The notes beneath the pieces were generated by a model, which ran no database searches, was not told the origin of the DNA, and saw only the letters and a program-made list of their open reading frames with translations. A stretch of DNA of 64,000 nucleotides from Hydrogenophilales bacterium CG_4_10_14_3_um_filter_63_21. Lineage in GTDB: Bacteria > Pseudomonadota > Gammaproteobacteria > Burkholderiales > Thiobacillaceae. The number at the start of each line of letters is the position of its first letter. The first letter of the stretch is position 1. Made by a program: the position numbers and the translations under genes. The stretch covers positions 38,566-102,565 of the forward strand of contig PFJX01000081.1 in assembly GCA_002784045.1 (NCBI GenBank), read 5' to 3'. Positions 28,428 through 38,372 of the stretch are shown piece after piece.

Positions 28428-29176
28428 GGTGTCATCTCCTGTGGCCTGGGTTCTGATCGACCCGCCCTGGCCGCTTTCCATTTGTCATCCACTTTCATGG
28501 CCAGCATGGCCACATGGCCGTCCTCGATGCGCACGAGACGGTCGGCCATCGACATGACGTGGCGATCATGGGTGGAAAAAATGAAGGTAGTACCGAATTC
28601 GCGGTTGATCTGTTTCATCAGGGCCAGGATGCCCTCGCCCGTCTTGCTGTCCAGGTTGGCCGTGGGCTCGTCCGCCAGCACGATGCGGGGGTTGATAGCC
28701 AATGCACGGGCGATGGCTACCCGCTGGCGCTGTCCTCCACTCAGTTGGCTGGGGGTATGGTGGGCGTATTTTTCCAGACCCACGACAGACAGGTAACGCT
28801 TGACCCGCTTGCGGCGCGCCTCCTTGCTGATCTCGGGCAACTGCAGCAACGGGTATTCCACGTTCTCCGCGGTCGTCAGCACCGGAAACAGGTTGAAGGT
28901 CTGAAAGATGAAACCTGTGGTGCGCGCACGCAAGTCAGCAAGTTCGTTGGAGGAAAGACCCGAGACCTCCCTGCCGTCGATGAATACCTTGCCCTGAGTG
29001 GGCGTATCGATACAGCCGATGATGTTCAGCAGGGTCGTCTTGCCACTGCCGGAGGGCCCAGCGATGGCCAGGAACACGCCTTCCTCGAAGGAAAGTGTAA
29101 TATCGTGAAGCGCAACAACTTTTTGCTCCCCCAGCATGTATTCCTTGGTAACGCCTTCAACGCGGACAAGACTCAT
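28424..29176 (-). CDS. ABC transporter ATP-binding protein (LolD/MacB type)
   Basis: GPSGSGKTTLLN Walker A, LSGGQRQRVAIARAL signature, ADEPTANLDS Walker B; 4-nt overlap with the downstream barrel gene. Confidence 0.92.
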   Translation of the reverse strand: MSLVRVEGVTKEYMLGEQKVVALHDITLSFEEGVFLAIAGPSGSGKTTLLNIIGCIDTPTQGKVFIDGREVSGLSSNELADLRARTTGFIFQTFNLFPVLTTAENVEYPLLQLPEISKEARRKRVKRYLSVVGLEKYAHHTPSQLSGGQRQRVAIARALAINPRIVLADEPTANLDSKTGEGILALMKQINREFGTTFIFSTHDRHVMSMADRLVRIEDGHVAMLAMKVDDKWKAARAGRSEPRPQEMTP

Positions 29177-29212
29177 GGCAGGGTTTCCGTGTGGGGTTGC
29201 GACATTGGATAG

Positions 29213-29998
29213 GTGGCCGACATGTCCGTTTTAACGTTGTTATGCACTCGTTTCTCGCTGGTCAACCTGTGCCTTGTGATGGGGGTTGCCATCCCGGCCC
29301 TGGCCGAAAGCCCACAAGGGGAGGATGCCTTCGCGCGCAACCTGCTGGAACGTTCGGACGAGATCCGATTTCCACGGAAAGGCTTCCAGGTGGACATCAA
29401 CATTGCCAGCTCCGGGCCGGAACAGGATATGGAAACCCGAAAATACCGCGTTCTGTCCAAAGGCAACGAAAATACGGTCATCATGATACTTGAACCGGCC
29501 TCCGAGCGGGGCCAGATCATGCTCATGAAGGGGCACGACCTGTGGGTTTTCATGCCCAACGTGTCGCAACCCATCCGCCTCGGGCTGGCGCAGCGCCTGA
29601 CTGGCGAGGTCGCCAACGGCGACCTGGCGCGCGCCAATTTCGCGGGTGATTACAACCCCAAGTTGCTGCGCAGTGAACGGCTCGACGGCGAGGAGCACCA
29701 TGTGCTGGAGTTGTTGGCGGTGGATCGTGGGGTGACCTACCACCGCGTGCTGTTGTGGATCAACAAGGCCAACACCCGGCCGCGCAAGGCGGAGTTCTAT
29801 TCCTTATCGAACCGCCTGATGAAGACCTGCGCTTATGAACAGTTCCGGAATATGGCCGGCAAACGCCGCCCGACCCGGCTGGTCATGCAGGATGCCCTGC
29901 GGCCTGGAGAGCAATCAGTCCTCGAATATGGACAGATGAAATTGCGCGACCTGCCCGACAAGGTCTTTTCCAAGGACTACCTCAAAAAGCTGCAATAG
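29213..29998 (+). CDS. Outer membrane lipoprotein-sorting (LolA-like) protein
   Basis: Signal peptide; SERGQIMLMKGHDLWVFMPNVSQPIRL; lipoprotein-sorting fold. Confidence 0.75.
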   Translation: MADMSVLTLLCTRFSLVNLCLVMGVAIPALAESPQGEDAFARNLLERSDEIRFPRKGFQVDINIASSGPEQDMETRKYRVLSKGNENTVIMILEPASERGQIMLMKGHDLWVFMPNVSQPIRLGLAQRLTGEVANGDLARANFAGDYNPKLLRSERLDGEEHHVLELLAVDRGVTYHRVLLWINKANTRPRKAEFYSLSNRLMKTCAYEQFRNMAGKRRPTRLVMQDALRPGEQSVLEYGQMKLRDLPDKVFSKDYLKKLQ

Positions 29999-30023
29999 GG
30001 TGCTGCGCACAACGCTACCCGCT

Positions 30024-30899
30024 TCAGGCAAAGGGGTCGTGCCGCAAACCGCCGAGGCGGAAGAATCTGCGCAGATCATCCAGATCGCGGCGATACCTCG
30101 GTTTCAGGGCTTGCCGCATGGTCTTGAGCCGTTCACGCAACGATGCCGGCAGGGGCTTGTCCGCGGTCTTGATAATGACCAGAAACGGCACTTTGAAGGT
30201 GGCGACCAGGCTGGCATCGCCGGGCAGCAGGCGGCGGGTCAGGTCGGCAAACTCTTCCTTGAGGAAAGCGGCGCGTAGCGAGCGCTCGTAATCCAGGGAA
30301 AAGAGGTGGGGCTGGAAGCGGGCGTTCATGTAGGCGAAGAAGATCACGGATTTCAGTGATTTCAGCCGTCCGAAGTCCGTCAGATAGAGGGCGCCCCCGG
30401 GTTTCAGGACGCGCCGCACCGCTTTGAAGGTGTTTTCCAGATGCTGCAAGGTGGGCAAATGGTGCAGCGCCACGGTACTGATCACGGCGTCCACGCTCTG
30501 ATCGTCGACCACCTCCAGCGTCGTGATATCACCCTGACGGAACTGGACATTGGTCAGGCCCAATTTCAGGATGTGTTTGTTCGCGTCGGCCAGCATCGTT
30601 GACGATAAATCCACCCCAGTGAAGTGGACGTCGGGGTTGAGTTCCGCGATCTGTGCCAGTTGGGTGGCCGGGCCGCAGCCCAGGTCGAGTACGCTTTTGC
30701 AACGCTGGATGACCTGGCTGGCCTGCGCGGAGTGAAACAGGTAGGCGGCGGCCATGACGCCGTCGATGCGGCCTGCTTCCACATAGGCGGCCACTTGCTC
30801 GGGGTCGGCCATCACCAGGTCGGGTTCCGGCTCCCGTGGCAGGGTGCGTTCGACGACCAGTTCGCGGATAAAGGTGGGGATCAGGGCGGGATTGGGCAT
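30024..30899 (-). CDS. Class I SAM-dependent methyltransferase
   Basis: VLDLGCGPATQLAQIAELNPDVHFTGVDLSSTML. Confidence 0.88.
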   Translation of the reverse strand: MPNPALIPTFIRELVVERTLPREPEPDLVMADPEQVAAYVEAGRIDGVMAAAYLFHSAQASQVIQRCKSVLDLGCGPATQLAQIAELNPDVHFTGVDLSSTMLADANKHILKLGLTNVQFRQGDITTLEVVDDQSVDAVISTVALHHLPTLQHLENTFKAVRRVLKPGGALYLTDFGRLKSLKSVIFFAYMNARFQPHLFSLDYERSLRAAFLKEEFADLTRRLLPGDASLVATFKVPFLVIIKTADKPLPASLRERLKTMRQALKPRYRRDLDDLRRFFRLGGLRHDPFA

Positions 30900-30914
30900 A
30901 TCCGCTTTATAAAT

Positions 30915-30948
30915 GAAAAAAGCCCCGCCTGGCTAGCCAGGCGGGGCT
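30915..30948 (-). terminator. Terminator of the PEP-CTERM gene
   Basis: AGCCCCGCCTGG-CTAG-CCAGGCGGGGCT with A-tract on the left (U-tract on the minus-strand transcript). Confidence 0.8.
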
Positions 30949-30968
30949 TGGTTGTCGCGGCCGTGAAC

Positions 30969-31817
30969 TTAGGCCTTGCGGCGATGGGCCAGACCCAGAC
31001 CCATCAGACCCAGACCCAGCAGGCCCAGCGTGGCGGGCTCGGGAACGCGGGACACGTTGACGGTGAAGTCGACGTTGTCGAAGGTTTGGTAGGGGGTGAT
31101 CGCGCCGCCTTTGGCCAGCACACTGCCGGAATCACAGACATCCACCATGACTATCGATGACGTAACCGTATTGAAGCAGGGCACATTATTGAATGTCAGG
31201 CCGGCGGCTGCGGGGCCCTGGGACAGGATGCCCAGGCCGGAGTTGAATGTACCGCCATTACCCGGTGCAGGCAGACTGCCGATGAAGGCAATGTCGTTGC
31301 TGATTGTCTGGGCAGCCCAGAAGTTGGACGAACCCGTCACACCCAGCACCAGGAAAGGGGTACCGCCCGTGGCCGTCGCCTCGAGGGTGGCGATGGGAAC
31401 CGCACCGACGCGGCTGTAGTTGTTCGCGGGGTCATCGAAGGTAGCGATCATGGCACCCGTGCCATAAGTTGCCTCGAAGGCAACCGACGGAGCAAACGTG
31501 TAGAAGTGCTGCCCCCCAAAGGTGAAGTAAGTACTGACGACTGCCTCGAAAATCCCGGTCAGTTCGTTATTGCCCGAGGCGGCACCGATTTGATGCGTGG
31601 TGGGGGACTGCTCGATCGTCTCGATGGTGAAGATGCCGCGCAGGATGTCGTCTTTGCCCAGGAGACCATCTCCGTTGGCATCAAAGGCCTGATACTCGGC
31701 GCTGTTATCCGACAGTTGTTGGAACCCGGTGAAGAGCTGGCTGGCCACGGTATCGGCTTGGGCGGCGCCGGCGGCGAAACTCATCGCCAGGGCGGCTACT
31801 AGATATTTGACTTTCAT
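30969..31817 (-). CDS. PEP-CTERM sorting-domain exported protein
   Basis: MKVKYLVAALAMSFAAGAAQA signal peptide; C-terminus VPEPATLGLLGLGLMGLGLAHRRKA. Confidence 0.93.
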   Translation of the reverse strand: MKVKYLVAALAMSFAAGAAQADTVASQLFTGFQQLSDNSAEYQAFDANGDGLLGKDDILRGIFTIETIEQSPTTHQIGAASGNNELTGIFEAVVSTYFTFGGQHFYTFAPSVAFEATYGTGAMIATFDDPANNYSRVGAVPIATLEATATGGTPFLVLGVTGSSNFWAAQTISNDIAFIGSLPAPGNGGTFNSGLGILSQGPAAAGLTFNNVPCFNTVTSSIVMVDVCDSGSVLAKGGAITPYQTFDNVDFTVNVSRVPEPATLGLLGLGLMGLGLAHRRKA

Positions 31818-31884
31818 GTCGATCTCCAAAAAAGAGTTAACTGATCACATTCGAAAACTGATTTGCGACTTGCGAATCATATAA

Positions 31885-31900
31885 AGCACGTTGCGTGCCA
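31885..31900 (-). promoter_or_regulatory. Sigma-54-type -24/-12 promoter for the PEP-CTERM gene
   Basis: Minus strand TGGCACG-CAAC-GTGCT, one mismatch to TGGCACG-N4-TTGCW. Confidence 0.7.
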
Positions 31901-31986
31901 ACTCATAAATAATGATGCAACTCGTTGAATTAACAATGTTCAATGTTTATCAATCGGGCGCCACACGGCACTGTAGCGATGGCGAT

Positions 31987-32022
31987 GTAAAAAATCCCGA
32001 CATATGAGATCGGGCTGTTTAC
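31987..32022. promoter_or_regulatory. Inverted-repeat enhancer-like site
   Basis: GTAAA-AAAT-CCCGA-N9-TCGGG-CTG-TTTAC, ~90 bp upstream of the -24 element. Confidence 0.5.
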
Positions 32023-32094
32023 GTGAACGATCTCGCGCCTCCACTGTAGCGCCCAGTTTCATCATCCGCGGCGGTCGCAATCCATGCCCGCTAA
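32021..32094. repeat. Dispersed intergenic repeat, diverged copy
   Basis: ACGTGAACGATCTCGCGCCTCCACTGTAGCGCCCAGTTTCATCATCCGCGGCGGTCGCAATCCATGCCCGCTAA; compare copy at 41431. Confidence 0.6.
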
Positions 32095-33152
32095 CTTGCC
32101 GCACGCCAGTAATCGGCCAGCGCGCGCCGCCCGGGGGTCACCGCTGGCACTTGGGCATGTCCCATGCGGAACAGCATCAGCGGAATCTCCCCTGGCAGGA
32201 TCGTCTGCCAACCCGTGGCCAGGATCTGCCGCAAATCAGCGGTAATACCTTCCTCGCAGGCGCCAGGCAAAGCGTATAGGGCCGATGCCGGCATCGGTTG
32301 CAAGACCTGCCCCTGTTGTGTCGCCCTCAGCCAAAGGCGCTGGAATGCCCGTCCGGCGGCGAGAATCGTCACAGTGTCGGTATTCTTTACAGCCAGTAAG
32401 CCCAGATTAGGGGCCAGCCGGCAGGGCAAGGCACAGGCGCGCCAGCCCAGAATGTAGTGGGCGCCCACGAGGTTGGCCAGGTGCATGACGGGCCAATGCC
32501 GCAACTGGCTGAAGAAGGGGCGCAACAGCGGCTCAACGCCCAGTGCGCCCGGTGGCAGGCCCTCTGGACAGCTGGTCCGCCAGCCTACGTCGAAGCGGAT
32601 GGCGGAGAACAGCTCCGCGTGCAGGAGGCGGTTATGGAAGCGTTCGGTTTCCGCGCGGCGCATCAGGCGCAACGCCTGCCTGCGTCGCGCGGGCTGGTCC
32701 AGCCAGTGCAGTTGGCTGGTTGGGTAGATATGCGCGGCTGCCTCCAGTTCGCCGCGCTCCGCAGCGGTCATGCTGGGGCCGTGAAAACGCACCTGGCGGT
32801 TGGTGTGGCGTAGGGGAATGGCCTCCCACAAGGGATCGACCGCCGCCTGACCCGGTTGCAAACGGATCTGCATGATGAGATCGGGCTGTGCCGGGTCGGG
32901 TAACAACACAGTCTGTGTCCCTATACCGAAGCGGCTGGCGGCGATGGCCAGGTTTTCCGCCACAGCGCCGAGGGAGAGCAGCGCCAGTACCCTTTTGTAT
33001 CCGCCCTCGGGCGGCAGTTCGGCCTCGGTGTAGCGTATGCGGAGCCCGTCATCGGTGATTTCGAAGCGAAAGCGATGCTGGTTGTCCGCCGAGGGTGCCA
33101 GGATGGCGCTTTCCAGAACAAAATGAAGCTGATCCTGATCCAGTGTTTTCAT
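32091..33152 (-). CDS. Nitroreductase-family protein
   Basis: LESAILAPSADNQHRFRFEI, LSLGAVAENLAIAASRFGIG, WEAIPLRHTNRQVRF. Confidence 0.7.
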   Translation of the reverse strand: MKTLDQDQLHFVLESAILAPSADNQHRFRFEITDDGLRIRYTEAELPPEGGYKRVLALLSLGAVAENLAIAASRFGIGTQTVLLPDPAQPDLIMQIRLQPGQAAVDPLWEAIPLRHTNRQVRFHGPSMTAAERGELEAAAHIYPTSQLHWLDQPARRRQALRLMRRAETERFHNRLLHAELFSAIRFDVGWRTSCPEGLPPGALGVEPLLRPFFSQLRHWPVMHLANLVGAHYILGWRACALPCRLAPNLGLLAVKNTDTVTILAAGRAFQRLWLRATQQGQVLQPMPASALYALPGACEEGITADLRQILATGWQTILPGEIPLMLFRMGHAQVPAVTPGRRALADYWRAAS

Positions 33153-33254
33153 GTCAGCCTAGGCATTGTTGATGGTGGCACGGTGATGGCAGGTCAATTG
33201 AGAGGGGGATACTTGCCATCTCGATTACGTCAGGCATTCTTCATCCCTGACCCC

Positions 33255-34115
33255 TCAAATACCCAATTGCCTGCGAGCAATGGCGATGGTCAGGCGATTG
33301 ATGGGGTGGCGATTGCCGCCCGGCCGCCAGGTGTGGGCCAACTCGTTGCGGTAGCCGTCGAACTGGATGCCGTGCGGCGCGGCCCAGACTTTGCCGCGCC
33401 CAAGCAGAATCTTGAGCGCCTCGCTGGCGGCGACGCCGGCGCAGAGTTGGCAGGCCATGATGGTGGACGGCCCCTTGCGCGCTTTGAGATCGACGCGGGT
33501 CTTGTCCACCAGGTAATGGCGATGCAGCAGGGCGGGGGCCAGCCCAACCAGGAAGCGAATGGCTTTTTCCAGTTCGGGACGGCCCGCCAACTGGAAATAG
33601 TCCTCGAAACTCAGGTGGCCGGGCAGGAAGTTGAGCAGGGCGGCACTCATCCCTAGCGGCGCGACGGTGGTGGCGGGAATGCGCCGTTCATGGCAGTGCG
33701 CGAAAACCATTTCGCGCGCGGCGAAGGCGAAGAAATCCAGGCCGTCCACATACAAGTCCACCCCTGTAAAGAATTCCGACAGATTGTCCTGGGTGACCCC
33801 GCTGGGAAACACGGTGATTGTCGCCTCGCTGTTGATTTCCAATACCCTTTCCGCCATGGCTTCGGCTTTGTGTCGGCCGAGACTGCCCAGGCTGGCACCG
33901 GCCTGGCGGTTGAAATTGGCCAGCTCGAAGATGTCAAGGTCGGCGATATGAAAATGCTGGATACCCAAACGGGCCAAGGTCAACAGATGAAAACCGCCAA
34001 CCCCGCCCATGCCGGCGATGGCGACCCGCTTGGTCGAGAGCGTGTGTTGTTCGTCTTCGCTAACCCAGCCGATGTTGCGGGAAAAAGCGGTGCCGTAATC
34101 GAAGGCGGCGGTCAT
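33255..34115 (-). CDS. ThiF/E1-like adenylyltransferase
   Basis: AIAGMGGVGGFHLLTLARLGIQHFHIADLDIFELANFNRQ. Confidence 0.88.
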   Translation of the reverse strand: MTAAFDYGTAFSRNIGWVSEDEQHTLSTKRVAIAGMGGVGGFHLLTLARLGIQHFHIADLDIFELANFNRQAGASLGSLGRHKAEAMAERVLEINSEATITVFPSGVTQDNLSEFFTGVDLYVDGLDFFAFAAREMVFAHCHERRIPATTVAPLGMSAALLNFLPGHLSFEDYFQLAGRPELEKAIRFLVGLAPALLHRHYLVDKTRVDLKARKGPSTIMACQLCAGVAASEALKILLGRGKVWAAPHGIQFDGYRNELAHTWRPGGNRHPINRLTIAIARRQLGI

Positions 34116-34121
34116 CGGCGC

Positions 34122-34910
34122 TTACTTGGGTTCGGCGCGCAGCAAGCGGTCAGTGATGCGTGCTTCTTCCTCGGCCGGGAAGAAATAGGGGTAAAGCGTT
34201 TTGTCCTGCCTGGCGAGTTCATGGTGCCCAGCGACGGCATGCATCAGTTTTTGTTTCTCAATCAGATTGAGCCAAAGCAGGACCGCCGGTGCATTCACCC
34301 GAGGGCAGTTGCGCTCGCCGCCGATGACTTCAAATCCCAACATCCGAATGTAAAAAGGCGCATGCGCGGGGTTGACCTCGATGACCAGATCGGTATAGCG
34401 CCACAGATTGCAGAGATAGAGGTAAGCCACATTGAACATCGCGGCCAGGAAACGCTTCGAGGTCATTTTGGTGTCGAGCGCGAACTTGGTGATCTCGGCA
34501 ACCCTGCCCCCCCGCGCGCGCACGACGTCGATTTCGGCCTGGTAAAGTTCGTCGGCCAGAAGACCCTTGCCCACATCGAAACCCAAGGTCAGTGTGCCGA
34601 TGACCTGTTCGCCATGGTAGGTAGCCAGGGTAATGCTGTCGGGACAACTGGGTGATCCCGTGCCGCCAAGGCCTTGGTAACCCACCTCGCCGTAGCGCTT
34701 TTCCACGAAAAACTTGGCATCCCGCGTGCGCTCTTCGTTATGCGCCAGACGGATCTTGAACTGATCCTCACGGACCACCTGGCCGCCGCTATCCTGCGCG
34801 GGCCCAACCCCTTTTCCGCCCACCTCACGCAGTCGCTGCGGTGACTCGAAGGCCACGATGGTCTTCGCCCAGCTCCGACTTGCATTTTTGAAGTGATCCA
34901 TTATTCCCAT
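34122..34910 (-). CDS. N-acyl amino acid synthase FeeM-like (GNAT-type) protein
   Basis: VAEITKFALD ... HAPFYIRMLGFEVIGGERNCPRVNAPAVLLWL; ATG 34910 chosen. Confidence 0.75.
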   Translation of the reverse strand: MGIMDHFKNASRSWAKTIVAFESPQRLREVGGKGVGPAQDSGGQVVREDQFKIRLAHNEERTRDAKFFVEKRYGEVGYQGLGGTGSPSCPDSITLATYHGEQVIGTLTLGFDVGKGLLADELYQAEIDVVRARGGRVAEITKFALDTKMTSKRFLAAMFNVAYLYLCNLWRYTDLVIEVNPAHAPFYIRMLGFEVIGGERNCPRVNAPAVLLWLNLIEKQKLMHAVAGHHELARQDKTLYPYFFPAEEEARITDRLLRAEPK

Positions 34911-35035
34911 TAGTCCGACTCCCCATCTTGGGGCTTGATGAAATAACCGCGCGCCATCGATATATGGCTTTCGCAGTATAGAGTTCAACCGATGCGATCT
35001 CAAACAGGGCGGGTACATGCCGATACAATATAGCC

Positions 35036-35770
35036 ATGAAAATCGAACTGCTTACCAGCGAGGATGCCGACCGCTACCTGGTTCGTCACACCGATGAAAT
35101 CGAGCGTGTCCTCCGTGACGTTATGCAAGACAAGGCCATCGTCGCGGCGTATGGGGAGAATGGCAAAGACTTCCTGCTGACTGCTATCGTTGCCGTCGAG
35201 CCCAAGGAAAACGCCATTTATCTGGGCTATGGGCCGGACGAAAGGCTGAACACTCAACTCCTCGAAGCCGGCAATGCCACGTTCGCCACCACCCATAACC
35301 AGGTGCGCGTGCAGTTCTCCTGCAATCACATCGAACGTGTCGTCCAGGGCCATGCGCCGGCGTTTCGGGTCGCCATGCCGCGCGAACTCCTGCGCTTGCA
35401 GCGGCGCGAGTATTACCGCCTGGTCACCTCCGTGGTCAACCCGGTGAAATGCCTGATCAATACTGAACGGGGGATGCTGGAAACCCTGGTGGTGGACATC
35501 AGCATCGGTGGCGTCGGCATTCTGGCCTATCAGGAAAATGGCGAACTGATCGCGGGCGAGACCTATCACGGTTGCCGCATTTCCCTGCCCGGCTCCGGCG
35601 AATTCGCCTTGAGCCTGGCCGTGTGCACCACCTTTGAAATCACCCTGAAAAACGGCCGCCACACCCACCGGGCGGGCTGCCAGTTCATCGACTTGCCGGC
35701 CAGCGTGGAAACCGAGATTCAGCGCTACATCATCCGCGTCGATCGGGAGCGCCGGACGCGCTACATCTGA
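35036..35770 (+). CDS. YcgR-like PilZ-domain protein (c-di-GMP flagellar brake family)
   Basis: LLRLQRREYYRLVTS and VVDISIGGVGI (RxxxR / DxSxGG). Confidence 0.82.
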   Translation: MKIELLTSEDADRYLVRHTDEIERVLRDVMQDKAIVAAYGENGKDFLLTAIVAVEPKENAIYLGYGPDERLNTQLLEAGNATFATTHNQVRVQFSCNHIERVVQGHAPAFRVAMPRELLRLQRREYYRLVTSVVNPVKCLINTERGMLETLVVDISIGGVGILAYQENGELIAGETYHGCRISLPGSGEFALSLAVCTTFEITLKNGRHTHRAGCQFIDLPASVETEIQRYIIRVDRERRTRYI

Positions 35771-35779
35771 GCCGCTGGT

Positions 35780-36895
<1,116 letters not shown>

Positions 36896-36925
36896 CTACT
36901 CCCTGAGCGGGGCCTTGATGCAATA

Positions 36926-37654
36926 TCAAGGCGTACTTTCCCCGGCCTCTTCCCCTTGGGCCGGGGTTTTTTTCGCCACCCCCAGCCAGCCGCGCACCAC
37001 TGCTTCCGCCTCGTCGACGCCTTCGCGCTTGGGGGAGGAAAACAATTGCACCGAGGCCGCGAAACCGGCATCGAGCAATTCCGCGCGCACTTGGCGCAAC
37101 ACCGGCAAAGCCTGGCCGCGCGATAGCTTGTCGCTTTTGGACAGCAGCACATGCACCGGCCGGCCGGACGGCCGAAACCAGTCCAGCAGGGAGCGATCCA
37201 GTTCGGTGAGTGGGTGGCGGATGTCCATGATCAAGACCAGGCCGGCCAGTTGCGGGCGGCGACCGAGATACCCCCCGATCAGCGCCTGCCAGATATGTTT
37301 TTGATCCTTGGGCGCGCGCGCATAACCATAGCCGGGCAGGTCAACCAGATAGCGGCTGTCTTCCACGCGGAAGAAGTTGAGGTGTTGCGTGCGCCCCGGC
37401 ATTTTGCTCACAAAAGCCAGCCGCTTGTGGTTGCATAAGGTATTGATGGCGCTGGACTTGCCGGCGTTGGAGCGGCCCGCGAACGCCACTTCGGCCAGGC
37501 TGTCGGCGGGGAGGTCGCGCAGTTGCGCGATGGTGGTATGGAAGGCGGCGTTGAGCACGGCAGTGTGTTGTGTGGCCCGGTGGGGAGCCCAAGTGTCCCG
37601 CTCGAAAGGCTGGCATGATAGCAAACGGGCCGCTAAAATATTGCGGTTTCCCAT
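36926..37654 (-). CDS. engB: Ribosome biogenesis GTP-binding protein YihA/EngB
   Basis: [57 protein letters not shown]. Confidence 0.94.
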   Translation of the reverse strand: MGNRNILAARLLSCQPFERDTWAPHRATQHTAVLNAAFHTTIAQLRDLPADSLAEVAFAGRSNAGKSSAINTLCNHKRLAFVSKMPGRTQHLNFFRVEDSRYLVDLPGYGYARAPKDQKHIWQALIGGYLGRRPQLAGLVLIMDIRHPLTELDRSLLDWFRPSGRPVHVLLSKSDKLSRGQALPVLRQVRAELLDAGFAASVQLFSSPKREGVDEAEAVVRGWLGVAKKTPAQGEEAGESTP

Positions 37655-37684
37655 GCTGCCAACCCGGATTTAGGAGCATCAACC

Positions 37685-38323
37685 ATGAAACTTCACGCGC
37701 TGATTACTGGCTTGCTGTTTGCCGCTACGTTTGCAGCCAATAGCTGGGCCAACACGCCCGCGCCGGCCCCCGCCGCCAAAGGCGACGCCACCCGCGCGCA
37801 GAAGATCGTCAACGACGTGTGCGCCGCCTGCCATACGTCTGACGGCAACAGCACCAATCCAACCTATCCCGCGCTGGCCGGCCAATCGCCCGAATACCTC
37901 GCCAAGCAATTGCATGAGTTCAAATCCGGCGCCCGCAAAAATGCCATCATGGCCCCCAACGCCGCCAAGCTGTCCGAGGACGACATGCTCAACCTGGCGG
38001 CCTACTTCAGTGCCCAGAGCCCCAAGCCGCGCCAGGCCAAAGATGCCAGCCTGATCGCCGCGGGCCAGAAGGTCTTCAAAGGCGGCAATGCCGGCAGCGG
38101 CGTTCCCGCCTGCGCCTCCTGCCACGGCCCCAGTGGCGCCGGCATCCCGGTACAGTTCCCGCGCCTGGCCGGACAGCACTCCAAGTATGTGTTCACGCAG
38201 CTCAAGAACTTCCGCAGTGGCGATCGCGCCAACGATGGCGGCAAGATGATGCAAGTCATCGCCCGCAAGTTGACCGATCAGGAAATGAAAGCCGTGGCCG
38301 AGTACGTCAACGGCCTGCGCTGA
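37685..38323 (+). CDS. Cytochrome c4 (dihaem)
   Basis: Signal peptide, CAACHTSDG and CASCHGPSG. Confidence 0.9.
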   Translation: MKLHALITGLLFAATFAANSWANTPAPAPAAKGDATRAQKIVNDVCAACHTSDGNSTNPTYPALAGQSPEYLAKQLHEFKSGARKNAIMAPNAAKLSEDDMLNLAAYFSAQSPKPRQAKDASLIAAGQKVFKGGNAGSGVPACASCHGPSGAGIPVQFPRLAGQHSKYVFTQLKNFRSGDRANDGGKMMQVIARKLTDQEMKAVAEYVNGLR

Positions 38324-38372
38324 TCCCGCTCTTTCTTGATGACGGCCCGCCTCGCGCGGGCCGTTTGCATTG

